From the NCBI GenBank assembly GCA_965151315.1, contig CBCTZG010000030.1, forward strand, positions 1 through 33,584: a stretch of DNA of 33,584 nucleotides, read 5' to 3'. Position 1 is the first letter of the stretch. Each line of letters starts with the position of its first letter. The translations under genes were made by a program, and so were the position numbers. This DNA comes from Avimonoglobus sp965151315 (GTDB lineage: Bacteria; Bacillota; Clostridia; UBA1381). Positions 7,433 to 14,937 of this stretch are shown here, piece by piece. The notes under the pieces were generated by a model. The model saw nothing but the letters and a program-made list of their open reading frames with translations, did no database searches and was not told where the DNA came from.

Positions 7433-10243
7433 TTATTTTTTGCGTTTGGGCGCTTTCATCTCTATCTTTTTGCGCCGTCTTGGCTCGCCGTAACGCGACG
7501 GTGTTGTCTTATATCGCACAGTTTCAACATTTTCTGTGCGCAGCTTGCCGTTGTCGTATACGGGCTTACCGTCCTTGTATACCGGTTTTCTGTCAACGGC
7601 TGCCTCGCCGTGTATTGCGTACCACTGGCTTCCGTTGACGTCCTCGTATACCTGATAATCACCGCGCGGGGCAGCATATCTGGCAGTATCGTAAAACATC
7701 GTGCCGCTTCCGTTTTCGTGACGGACCTCAAAGCAGCCGTCCTGACGCTGTGAACCGTCAACGGCAGATACTTTCTGTTCATACCCCGGCATAAACGCCT
7801 GGAACTGCGCCCGGTTATATGCTGTCGCTTCGTCTCCCGATTCAAAGGCGGGCGTATCGGCGTGCGGCTGCATCGCATACCAATCCACACCATTTGCCGC
7901 CTGCATGACCGTATGCGGAGCTTCAGGCTCTTCGTAATTTGCGCTGTTATACCAGAGCGTATTGCTTTCGGCAGAAGAAGATGCTTCCACAATACCGTCT
8001 CCCGCAGAACGGAACTCCGTTCCGTCCGGCATTCCGGGGAAGCTTGTCTCCGCTTGTGTACCGCCCGGCGTCATTCCGGTATATTCGGGTGCTTCATAAG
8101 AACCGTCGCTGTTCATAGGTATCTGATACCACTGGCTGCCGTCGTTTGCGGTAACAACAGAGTGTTCGCCTTCCGGCTCGGCATATGATGCGCTGTTATA
8201 CAGCATGGAGCTGCCATCACCGGAGCTTGCTTCTATCACGCCGTTTCCGATCTGGGTATAAGATGTATCCTCAGCCATATCGGGGAAGGTAACCGCGTTG
8301 TCGCCTGTAAACTGAGGCGCAGAAACAGCGCCGTTTGCAAGCGCTTCGCCGGAGACCTGATACCATTCGTTCCCGGCATCGTCCGTAACAGTCTGATACG
8401 CGCCTTCCGGTTCACCATAGCTGTCGCTGCTGTAAAGCATCGATGCAGTCCCGTCGGCAGAATTGGCTTCGATCAAACCATCGCCAAGTTCCGTTATTGA
8501 CATACCGTCCGGCATATTGGAAAATTCCGCATAACCGCTGTTATCAAGCTGCGGGACGTCTGTCGTGCCGTCGGCATAATCGGCGCTTGAAACCTGATAC
8601 CACTCATTGCCGTCGTTGTCCGTCACAACGGAGTGAGGCCCGTCAGGCTCGCCGTAATTTGCGCTGTTGAACAGCAGCGAGCTTTCACCCGGAGTTGTCG
8701 CTTCAATAACGCCTTCATCGGCAGTTCTGAGTATCGTACCTTCCGCAGCATCCGGGAATGCGGCTGCGACCTGTGCAGCTTCCGAAGTATCTCCGGTAAA
8801 CTCAGGCGCGGCATAAAACGCGTTTGCGCCTTCGCCGCCGGCCATCTGATACCACCTGCTGCCGTCTGACGCGTTGACGATACTGTGCGGCGCGTCCGGC
8901 TTTTCAAACTGCGAGGCGCTGTACATCTCAAGGTTTGCCCCTTTGCCGTCCGCAGCCGTTGCCGTGGTGGTTATCTGCCCGCCGGTAATATTCGTGCCGG
9001 ACAGGCGCTGGCCGCTAAGGTGCGGCATGAAGTTCTCCAGGCTCCGGTCTGCAATATCTCCGGCAATGCTTCCCGAAACGTTCGATGCTTTTGACGCTAC
9101 CGACGCAATAGAATCTCCCGTCAGCTTTGCGCCGTTCCGTGCGGCAATGCCGCCAAAGGCACGTCCCACAAAACCGACCGTTCCGCCCGCGCCCATCGGG
9201 CTGCCGCCGTTTACGACAGCATCGCGTACATAGCTGTTGCCCTTGAATTTATTCACAAACCCTGCGGCAAACCCGGCTCCGGCAACACCTGCACCCGACG
9301 CCGCACTGCCACCCTTGAACACATTGCCGGCGCTTTTTACTCCGCCGCTGACGCCGCTCAGCACTCTTGCCGCCATAAGCATTTCCATACCCATACTGCT
9401 GCCTGTCTGCGCTACATTGAGCCCCATAGAGGCAAGGTAGCTGTCAAATTTCTGCGCTGTTTTCAAAAACGCCAGCGCGCAGAACATCCACAGAAAGATA
9501 TTGCCCTGGCCTGTTGACAATGCGCCCCCGTTGCCGATATACTGTCCGACAGAACTGTTAAAAGCACGCAGGAACCAAACGTTCATCACCAACAGCAAAA
9601 GCTGCGAGCCTACCATGCGGCACCATGATTTAAACACGCTTCCCGTAGCCTTCGACGCTCCCATTGCATATGCTAAAGGCGATGTGTAGCAGAGCACGCC
9701 TACTACGATGTACCGTTCGACCGTCTCAAGCAGCAGCTTGAAATAATTCCAGCCAAGCGCTATTTCCAAAATAACCAGAAGCAAAAGACCGACTACCGAA
9801 GCAACGGAGACAATAGTCGTAAGCCCGTTGCTAAGCGCCTGTTCCACGCCGGCGAAAGTAAAATCCTCAGAGGACGTCGTGATGTCCATAAGCGCCGTGT
9901 AAGGCGCCCTTGCAATATCAAGCGTCAGCATAAATATGGGCTTTGCGTATCCGACCAAAACCGTGAACAGGGTGCTTCTCGCAAGCAGCGACAAAGGGTT
10001 TTCCGCTTCTGTTATGGGTCCTCCGAACACACGGAACAGCTGCCATACCGTTATCAGGAACAACAGCGCCCAGGCCATGTACTGCATGACGGTAAACGCC
10101 TTTTCCACAAAAGGAAAGTATTCTTCCATCGCCGTCATGTCCGTGCCGAGCGCGTTTAAAAACAGCCCTGACACGGCGTCCATCAGCTGGGCTACGACAC
10201 TGCTTATCCATGTGACGATACCCTCAAAAATCCAGTCAAGCAA
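7433..10243 (-). CDS. TrbL/VirB6-like conjugation membrane protein with six C-terminal repeats
   Basis: 936 residues. The N-terminal ~300 residues are polytopic (VEKAFTVMQYMAWALLFLIT, LTTIVSVASVVGLLLLVILE, LLLLVMNVWFLRAFNS) and match TrbL/VirB6-type channel proteins. A Gly/Ala-rich linker (to ~435) leads to six degenerate tandem repeats of 78-86 residues, each with an NSAxYxEPxGPHSVVTxxDG-WYQ block and a later GxGxIEA block; anchor aromatics are at 441, 525, 604, 682, 765 and 851. The C-terminus is strongly basic (PRRRKKIEMKAPKRKK). Start is TTG 10243, 7 nt after GGAGGTG; the ATG overlapping that site gives only four codons. The repeat half is unusual for TrbL proteins and its function is unknown. 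Confidence 0.85.
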   Translation of the reverse strand: MLDWIFEGIVTWISSVVAQLMDAVSGLFLNALGTDMTAMEEYFPFVEKAFTVMQYMAWALLFLITVWQLFRVFGGPITEAENPLSLLARSTLFTVLVGYAKPIFMLTLDIARAPYTALMDITTSSEDFTFAGVEQALSNGLTTIVSVASVVGLLLLVILEIALGWNYFKLLLETVERYIVVGVLCYTSPLAYAMGASKATGSVFKSWCRMVGSQLLLLVMNVWFLRAFNSSVGQYIGNGGALSTGQGNIFLWMFCALAFLKTAQKFDSYLASMGLNVAQTGSSMGMEMLMAARVLSGVSGGVKSAGNVFKGGSAASGAGVAGAGFAAGFVNKFKGNSYVRDAVVNGGSPMGAGGTVGFVGRAFGGIAARNGAKLTGDSIASVASKASNVSGSIAGDIADRSLENFMPHLSGQRLSGTNITGGQITTTATAADGKGANLEMYSASQFEKPDAPHSIVNASDGSRWYQMAGGEGANAFYAAPEFTGDTSEAAQVAAAFPDAAEGTILRTADEGVIEATTPGESSLLFNSANYGEPDGPHSVVTDNDGNEWYQVSSADYADGTTDVPQLDNSGYAEFSNMPDGMSITELGDGLIEANSADGTASMLYSSDSYGEPEGAYQTVTDDAGNEWYQVSGEALANGAVSAPQFTGDNAVTFPDMAEDTSYTQIGNGVIEASSGDGSSMLYNSASYAEPEGEHSVVTANDGSQWYQIPMNSDGSYEAPEYTGMTPGGTQAETSFPGMPDGTEFRSAGDGIVEASSSAESNTLWYNSANYEEPEAPHTVMQAANGVDWYAMQPHADTPAFESGDEATAYNRAQFQAFMPGYEQKVSAVDGSQRQDGCFEVRHENGSGTMFYDTARYAAPRGDYQVYEDVNGSQWYAIHGEAAVDRKPVYKDGKPVYDNGKLRTENVETVRYKTTPSRYGEPRRRKKIEMKAPKRKK

Positions 10244-10278
10244 ATTTCATCACCTCCGTCCTGCCTGACCGCTTGTCC

Positions 10279-10635
10279 TCAGCCTGTGTAATTTCCGCCG
10301 GAAATCAACGGCTGCAGGTACGCAACGACGAATCCGAGCGAGTTCAATACGATCCATGTGATAACGATACGCTTGAGCCAGCTCGTTGCTTCATCAACGG
10401 CGCGCTGGTTCCTCGATACCATTCTGACAACCAGCGCAATTGCAGCGACTGTGACTGCGACGATGGTGCTTATGGCTACTATCTCGCCATAGACGTCCCT
10501 CATAATGGTCGAAAACCTCTCCCAGATCGTATCAGCCATGACAGGCTGTACGGAGACGAGCGCAGCAGATACCATACCGACCAGCGACCAGTATGCCGTT
10601 TGAAGCCTGCCGTTTTTGCCTAATTGTTTGACCAT
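10279..10635 (-). CDS. VirB2-like pilin / Maff2-like conjugation protein
   Basis: 118 residues starting MVKQLGKNGRLQ, with GAAGGAGG eleven bases before ATG 10635. An N-terminal hydrophobic stretch (AYWSLVGMVSAALVSVQPVMA) ends in a signal-peptidase-like A-D site. Two more hydrophobic helices follow (GEIVAISTIVAVTVAAIALVV and WLKRIVITWIVLNSLGFVVAYL). The size and topology are those of VirB2/TrbC-type pilin subunits and of the Maff2 family in Firmicutes ICEs; I cannot separate the two. It is the first gene of the channel operon, 35 bp upstream of the trbL-like gene. The leader carries a promoter and hairpins (see separate entries). Confidence 0.78.
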   Translation of the reverse strand: MVKQLGKNGRLQTAYWSLVGMVSAALVSVQPVMADTIWERFSTIMRDVYGEIVAISTIVAVTVAAIALVVRMVSRNQRAVDEATSWLKRIVITWIVLNSLGFVVAYLQPLISGGNYTG

Positions 10636-10674
10636 GCTCAAAAACCTCCTTCTGTAATTTTGGCAATAAAAATA

Positions 10675-10706
10675 CCGTTTCAAAGCTTTTCAAGGCTTTA
10701 AAACGG
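10675..10706 (-). promoter_or_regulatory. Terminator-like leader hairpin upstream of the pilin gene (attenuator candidate)
   Basis: Arms 10675-10686 and 10695-10706 pair over 12 positions. The single mismatch becomes a G-U pair in the minus-strand RNA, where the stem is followed by TATTTTTATT. It lies between the promoter at 10743-10771 and the pilin Shine-Dalgarno, so transcripts must pass it. A second hairpin, TCCCA-TTT-TGGGA (10723-10735), sits at the predicted 5' end of the RNA. Confidence 0.6.
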
Positions 10707-10742
10707 CATTCCGCTTGTCAGATCCCATTTTGGGACGATACC

Positions 10743-10771
10743 AGTATACCACAGCTTCAATCGCTTGTCAT
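10743..10771 (-). promoter_or_regulatory. Promoter of the conjugation channel operon
   Basis: Minus-strand -35 ATGACA (10766-10771), 17-bp spacer, -10 TATACT (10743-10748). It is 108 bp upstream of the pilin ATG and 47 bp downstream of the HTH gene's stop. A 9-bp direct repeat CGCTTGTCA occurs at 10712-10720 and 10762-10770, the latter overlapping the -35, so regulator binding there is plausible. Confidence 0.7.
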
Positions 10772-10817
10772 CGGCAAAACCGCGCCAATTTTGTGCCAAT
10801 TTATTTACCCTGCATTT

Positions 10818-11453
10818 TCAGTTCAATCCTTCCAGCAGCGTCAGCATTTCAAGCCAGAAATCCACATCTTTTGCCGGGGACGCCCAAAGCCTGATGGATA
10901 AGATCGTTACAGCCTGCTCCCGCAGCCGGTAATAGTGGCGCGGGGATAAGTCGAGACGGTACAGAAGATCTGTCAGGCTCAGCTTTTCCGGCGTTATGTA
11001 GGTCTGGTAAATCAAATTATACAAACGTTCTCCGTCTGACGGCTTTTTCTTCAGCACCGTCAGCGCCTCGTTTACCCGGTCAAGAAGTATCCGTGATTTC
11101 TGAATACCCGCAATCCTGCTTTCAAGCTTTTTATTATCCAGCGAGGATTCGATATCGATCCGGTCTATCAGCTCATCCAGGCCGCCGAACGGTTGATCCA
11201 ACTCCTCTGCGATGGAATCGGGGAAACATTCAAGCATCCATGCGATTGTCCGGTAATGTTTTAAAAGCATAAGCGTGTTGTGGTACGTGTTTTTCTTCTT
11301 TTCCTGCTGCGCTATGCGTATCTTCTCGTTATCTATCTTTTGGTCGCCGAGTATCCCGCGCCTTACCAAAAGCTCGATAAAGGCTTCCGAATGCGCTACA
11401 ATACGGTCTTCTTCCTGCTTGTACGCAGCTTTTTTGCTTTGTTTATTGCTCAT
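10818..11453 (-). CDS. Sigma-70 region 4 / ArpU-like HTH protein
   Basis: 211 residues, highly charged and helical, without membrane segments. The C-terminal part LTDLLYRLDLSPRHYYRLREQAVTILSIRLW reads as a helix-turn-helix like region 4 of sigma factors and the ArpU/RinA group of late-gene activators of phages and mobile elements. The N-terminal half (KKNTYHNTLMLLKHYRTIAWML) is coiled-coil-like. The start ATG 11453 follows AAAGGAG and overlaps the upstream gene's end by 11 bp. Because the next transcription unit is the channel operon with its own promoter, an activator of conjugation genes is a reasonable inference, not shown. Confidence 0.65.
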   Translation of the reverse strand: MSNKQSKKAAYKQEEDRIVAHSEAFIELLVRRGILGDQKIDNEKIRIAQQEKKKNTYHNTLMLLKHYRTIAWMLECFPDSIAEELDQPFGGLDELIDRIDIESSLDNKKLESRIAGIQKSRILLDRVNEALTVLKKKPSDGERLYNLIYQTYITPEKLSLTDLLYRLDLSPRHYYRLREQAVTILSIRLWASPAKDVDFWLEMLTLLEGLN

Positions 11454-12498
11454 ATGTGAATAACTCCTTTGCTATCCTTGTAATATCCACAGGCGCACAC
11501 GGCCCGCGGATATATCCCGTTTTCTTTTTTTCTGACCGAAGGCTATAACAACCCTTGCAGTCATAAATATAACTCTTACAATTCCGACAGTGAGAAAAAT
11601 ACGCGCGTATTATATGGGGCGAAAGTGCAACGCGGGTTTCTTCCGGTTCTGACAGTATTGTTTCTATGACATTTTTACTGTACCATGCAACCATCTTGTT
11701 GATGTGTTCGTGATCGGAAGCTTCTTTCCGTTTTCCCTTTGCAAGAATACGTATTTCCTCTAAAATACGCATGATTTTGTCCTGCGTCGGCAAGACAGTT
11801 TCCTCACATATCGGATATATTTTATTAAAAACCAGGCATCCGTAGGAGCCGGGCAGACGGTACAAAGCAAAGACATCCCCGTATTTTTTGAAAAATCTCC
11901 ATACCTTTGTCTTTTCCCAGCCCCAGCGTCTGCCGAGGGTTTCCAAAGTCAGTACGGCGCCGCAGCTTTCATACTGGACAGCCGGCGCCAAAAAAGAAAA
12001 CGCATTGCGTTTGTCCATGTATACCGTGCGGCACCACAGATCAAGCCATGCGTCCGATTCATCGAATATGTATTTATTGTCCGAAAGCCGCCGTGTAATG
12101 CTGCGGGGAAGGCAGAGGAAGCCGTAGCCGTCTGTAGCGTATACGTTTCCTTCCGCGCATTCCTCGCCTGAGCATTCCACGACCCAGTCTGTTATGAGAT
12201 AGGTCAGCTTTTTCGTGTGTGGATCCAGCTCGTATTTGATATACCCAAGCCGTGACAGCGTATCCATTGTTTCTAACGCCTGTTTCCGTGTCCTGACGCC
12301 AAGAATGCTTTTCAGTCCAACGATACCGCCGGACCACATGCCTGGCGTTACAGGGTTCTCATAACCGCAATAGGAGGCATTCCCTTTACGAAACGCAGCG
12401 CGGGAAGCCAGACGCGCCCATGCGCCCATTACGCCCTTGCCCTGAGGAAGATGCGAGCGCATCAGCTTTACCCAGCGATATTTCAGTAAGCATTTCAT
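11443..12498 (-). CDS. Conserved ICE protein with Cys cluster, function unknown
   Basis: 351 residues beginning MKCLLKYRWVKLMRSHLPQG; the ATG at 12498 has AAAGGAGA 8 nt upstream. A longer frame to 12546 lacks such a site. I recognise the N-terminal block (RSHLPQGKG..GAWARLASRAAFRKG..SYCGY) from proteins at one end of Clostridia ICEs but know no function. The central part resembles winged-helix DNA-binding proteins (GVRTRKQALETMDTLSRLGYIKYE; LETLGRRWGWEKTKVWRFFKKYGDVFALYRLPG). Near the C-terminus CRNCKSYIYDCKGC gives CX2CX6CX2C, a likely zinc or Fe-S site. As first gene from the ICE end it is likely a regulator or replication/DNA-processing factor; that is inference. Confidence 0.7.
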   Translation of the reverse strand: MKCLLKYRWVKLMRSHLPQGKGVMGAWARLASRAAFRKGNASYCGYENPVTPGMWSGGIVGLKSILGVRTRKQALETMDTLSRLGYIKYELDPHTKKLTYLITDWVVECSGEECAEGNVYATDGYGFLCLPRSITRRLSDNKYIFDESDAWLDLWCRTVYMDKRNAFSFLAPAVQYESCGAVLTLETLGRRWGWEKTKVWRFFKKYGDVFALYRLPGSYGCLVFNKIYPICEETVLPTQDKIMRILEEIRILAKGKRKEASDHEHINKMVAWYSKNVIETILSEPEETRVALSPHIIRAYFSHCRNCKSYIYDCKGCYSLRSEKKKTGYIRGPCAPVDITRIAKELFTYEQ

Positions 12499-12527
12499 AA
12501 TGGCAGTCTCCTTTGTTAAATAAAAAT

Positions 12528-12571
12528 AAGCGCATTTGCGAAACACCTTAAGGCATTTTACATTTGCGCTT
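12528..12571 (-). promoter_or_regulatory. Leader hairpin upstream of the first ICE gene
   Basis: Outer arms AAGCGCA (12528-12534) and TGCGCTT (12565-12571) enclose an inner stem around CCTTAAGG that extends by G-U pairs in the minus-strand RNA. The minus strand then reads TATTTTTATTT just before the Shine-Dalgarno. CGCAAATG is present twice within it. Attenuator or operator; experimentally unknown. Confidence 0.5.
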
Positions 12572-12706
12572 TTAACATAAAGATTAAGTTATTTAGTTAT
12601 GTCTCTTAATTTGTCAGCAATGATTCTATTTGTCTAAAAACTCATTGTCCTCTTCATATTAAATGTTCGGTAGAGTTATAAACAGTTGTACATAATCTTA
12701 TAAAGT

Positions 12707-12741
12707 AAAAAAGAATTACGTTTTGGGCGCAATTCTTTTTT
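12707..12741 (-). terminator. Terminator-like hairpin in the ICE end
   Basis: AAAAAAGAATT (12707-12717) pairs with AATTCTTTTTT (12731-12741). On the minus strand an 8-bp stem GAATTGCG/CGTAATTC (one G-U) is followed by six T residues. It would stop transcription coming from lysS before it enters the ICE genes. Confidence 0.6.
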
Positions 12742-12786
12742 ACATACAATATAGCTACTTTTCATGCATAAATGTCTACATAAATT

Positions 12787-12814
12787 GGCGTAAGATCGGC
12801 GTAAATTGGCGTAA
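12787..12814. repeat. Three GGCGTAA direct repeats (arm-type site candidate)
   Basis: GGCGTAA begins at 12787, 12798 and 12808, i.e. spaced 11 and 10 bp, close to one helical turn. Such phased short repeats near an element end are typical of integrase arm or excisionase binding sites. Confidence 0.5.
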
Positions 12815-12834
12815 ATTTTTATTGCACAATCCCC

Positions 12835-12859
12835 AAAACCCGCATAAACACTGGGTTTT
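12835..12859. other. Putative att core: AAAACCC/GGGTTTT with 11-bp spacer
   Basis: AAAACCC (12835-12841), spacer GCATAAACACT, GGGTTTT (12853-12859). The form fits a tyrosine-recombinase core site at the ICE-chromosome junction just after lysS. The same sequence on the minus strand could instead act as the lysS terminator, and both may be true. Confidence 0.45.
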
Positions 12860-12866
12860 TCACGCC

Positions 12867-14345
12867 TTACTTCTCAATCGGCTTCATTGTGGGGAACAGC
12901 AGCACATCCCGGATAGAGTAGCTATCGGTCAGAAGCATAACCAGCCGGTCGATTCCCATACCCATACCGCCAGTAGGTGCCATACCGTATTCCAGCGCAG
13001 TCAGGAAGTCTTCGTCCATCATATTCGCTTCCTCATCACCAGCTGCCCGCAAAGCCACCTGTGCCTGGAAACGCTCCCGCTGATCGATTGGGTCATTCAG
13101 CTCAGAAAAAGCGTTAGCGATCTCCCGCCGTGTAATAAACAGCTCAAACCGCTCCGTGAGCTCTGGCTGATCCGGCTTGCGTTTCGCCAGCGGCGAAATC
13201 TCTACCGGGTAATCCATTACAAAGGTAGGCTGCACCAGGTTTTCCTCTACTTTTTCCTCAAACACCAAATTGATAATATCACCGCGGGTGGATTTGGCCG
13301 CCTCCGGATCCAGTCCCAATGATTTCGCCACCGCCAGGGCTTCCGCGTCTGTATGGATTTGATTAAAGTCAATATCCGCATATTTTTTGATGGCGTCAAT
13401 CATCGTGATCCGTTCAAAATGTGAAAGATCGATTTCCTCCCCCTGATACATAATCTTATCCGTTCCCAAAACAGTTTTTGCCACATGGCGGATTAGGTTT
13501 TCGGTCAGATCCATGATATCATGATAATCCGCATACGCCTGATACAGCTCGATGGTTGTAAACTCAGGGTTGTGGCGGATATCCATTCCCTCATTTCTGA
13601 AAATCCGGCCCATTTCATATACGCGCTCCAACCCGCCTACAATCAGCCGCTTTAAATGCAGCTCCGTGGCGATCCGCAGATACATCTGGATGTCCAAGGC
13701 ATTATGATGGGTAATAAACGGCCGGGCCGCCGCGCCGCCTGGGATGGTGTTCAGCATAGGCGTATCTACCTCTAAAAAGCCCAGATTATCCAAATAGTTC
13801 CGGATCTCCCGGACGATCCGGCTCCGGGTGATAAACGTATTCTTGACGTTTTCATTCATAATCAGATCTACATACCGTTGACGGTACCGAAGATCGGTGT
13901 CTACTAGGCCGTGAAATTTTTCCGGCAGGGGCAGCAGGGATTTTGAAAGCAGCGTCAGCTTTTCCACCCGGATCGAGATCTCACCTGTTTTGGTTGTGAA
14001 TACTTCCCCTTCCGCGCCGACAATATCGCCAATATCATATTTTTTGAAAATCGCATATTCTTCTTCCCCCAGCAGATCCTTTTTCACAAACAGCTGGATC
14101 TGGCCGGACAGGTCCGCCATATGGCAGAAGCCAACCTTCCCCATGCCCCGTTTAGACATCAGCCGTCCGGCTACGGAAACTGTTTTTCCCTCCAGCTCCC
14201 CGTAGTGATCCACAATCTCCTGAGCCGTATGGGTGCGGTTATATTTTGTAACCGCAAATGGGTTTCTCCCCTGCTCCTGCAGCTCTGTCAGCTTGTCCCG
14301 CCGGATTTGCAAAAGTTCGGATAATTGATTTTCATTTGTTTCCAT
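12867..14345 (-). CDS. lysS: Lysyl-tRNA synthetase (class II)
   Basis: 492 residues from METNENQLSELLQIRRDKL. Charges tRNA-Lys with lysine. Class II LysRS features: the OB-fold anticodon domain (VSVAGRLMSKRGMGKVGFCHMADLSG), motif 1 region (GFLEVDTPMLNTIPGGAAARPF), motif 2 (RIFRNEGMDIRHNPEFTTIELYQAY) and motif 3 (GGMGMGIDRLVMLLTDSYSIRDVLLFPTMKP). Full length for the family. Start choice: ATG 14345 is favoured because GGAGG lies upstream (although 14 nt away), while ATG 14366 overlaps that site. A promoter is just upstream. The ICE end begins immediately after the stop codon. Confidence 0.97.
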   Translation of the reverse strand: METNENQLSELLQIRRDKLTELQEQGRNPFAVTKYNRTHTAQEIVDHYGELEGKTVSVAGRLMSKRGMGKVGFCHMADLSGQIQLFVKKDLLGEEEYAIFKKYDIGDIVGAEGEVFTTKTGEISIRVEKLTLLSKSLLPLPEKFHGLVDTDLRYRQRYVDLIMNENVKNTFITRSRIVREIRNYLDNLGFLEVDTPMLNTIPGGAAARPFITHHNALDIQMYLRIATELHLKRLIVGGLERVYEMGRIFRNEGMDIRHNPEFTTIELYQAYADYHDIMDLTENLIRHVAKTVLGTDKIMYQGEEIDLSHFERITMIDAIKKYADIDFNQIHTDAEALAVAKSLGLDPEAAKSTRGDIINLVFEEKVEENLVQPTFVMDYPVEISPLAKRKPDQPELTERFELFITRREIANAFSELNDPIDQRERFQAQVALRAAGDEEANMMDEDFLTALEYGMAPTGGMGMGIDRLVMLLTDSYSIRDVLLFPTMKPIEK

Positions 14346-14380
14346 AAAATTCTTCTTTCCCTCCATTATTTGTTGTATTC

Positions 14381-14409
14381 ATTATATACTAAAATGCCGT
14401 TGATTACAA
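14381..14409 (-). promoter_or_regulatory. lysS promoter
   Basis: Minus-strand -35 TTGTAA (14404-14409), 17-bp spacer, -10 TATAAT (14381-14386), about 36 bp upstream of ATG 14345. Confidence 0.7.
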
Positions 14410-14489
14410 GCTATTCCTAATTTTTTTTCCTGATTTGGGCAAATTATTCATTTTCCGTTAAAAACACCTTGCAGGCCGCAAATTTTTTC

Positions 14490-14518
14490 TTGCAATTTTC
14501 AGTCAATTATTATATAAT
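14490..14518 (+). promoter_or_regulatory. Promoter of the DUF4190 gene
   Basis: TTGCAA (14490-14495), 17-bp spacer, TATAAT (14513-14518), 27 bp before the ATG. Confidence 0.75.
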
Positions 14519-14545
14519 TAAGAAAACAAAAGGGGGTATCGGATC

Positions 14546-14905
14546 ATGGATGAACAGTTTAATGAACAGCACTACGGCTTTACACCGCCTCCGCCGCCTG
14601 CAGGCCCTTCCGGCGGAAACGGCCTGGCGATTGCCTCGTTGATTTTGGGAATCTTGGCAATTTTATTTTGCTGCTGCCTCTTTTACCTTTCCGTCCCGCT
14701 GGGGATCGGCGGCCTGGTCACCGGCATTATTGCAATTTGGAAGCAGTATCCAGGAAAAGGGATGGCGATTGCTGGAATAATCACCAGCGCGGTTGCGCTT
14801 CTTTTGGCAATCATTTTATTTCTTTTTGTTTTTTTCGTAAGCATATATGGAGATTCTAATTTGCTGGCTCCCAATGTCAATCGTTTTGAAATGTTTTTGG
14901 ACTGA
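14546..14905 (+). CDS. DUF4190 domain membrane protein
   Basis: 119 residues. A short Pro-rich cytoplasmic N-terminus (YGFTPPPPPAGPSGGNG) is followed by the DUF4190 pattern LAIASLILGILAILFCCCLF..PLGIGGLVTGIIAI and KGMAIAGIITSAVALLLAIIL, giving two to three membrane helices. The family is common in Firmicutes with no assigned function. AAAGGGGG precedes ATG 14546. It is monocistronic: own promoter upstream and a palindromic terminator downstream. Confidence 0.85.
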   Translation: MDEQFNEQHYGFTPPPPPAGPSGGNGLAIASLILGILAILFCCCLFYLSVPLGIGGLVTGIIAIWKQYPGKGMAIAGIITSAVALLLAIILFLFVFFVSIYGDSNLLAPNVNRFEMFLD

Positions 14906-14911
14906 CAAAGT

Positions 14912-14931
14912 AACCGTCCCCGGGGACGGTT
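14912..14931. terminator. Palindromic terminator between convergent genes
   Basis: Perfect 20-bp palindrome AACCGTCCCCGGGGACGGTT, 6 bp after the DUF4190 stop and 6 bp before the end of the convergent DUF2752 gene. Followed by TTATTCT on the plus strand; only a weak T-tract, but the GC-rich stem makes it likely bidirectional. Confidence 0.65.
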
Positions 14932-14937
14932 ATTCTG

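Larger units (their letters stand above)
12499..12866. other. ICE terminal non-coding region (368 bp)
   Basis: No convincing gene is present. Going from the first ICE gene towards lysS it holds the leader hairpin (12528-12571), an AT-rich stretch, a terminator-like hairpin (12707-12741), three GGCGTAA repeats (12787-12814) and an inverted-repeat core-like site (12835-12859) that ends 7 bp from the lysS stop codon. This is the expected composition of an ICE att/end region. Confidence 0.6.

Noticed and set aside
7600..8935. Repeated DNA blocks resembling a repeat array
   Set aside because: The repeats are long (about 240 bp), degenerate and in frame within the trbL-like gene; no CRISPR-type short repeats or spacers.
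12580..12700. Promoter for the first ICE gene (CTGACA...TAAATA)
   Set aside because: Spacing is 16 bp but the -10 matches only about half of consensus; not strong enough to list.
12723..13322. 199-aa plus-strand frame at the ICE end running into lysS
   Set aside because: Most of it is antisense to the well-conserved lysS 3' end, it has no convincing Shine-Dalgarno and its composition is not protein-like.
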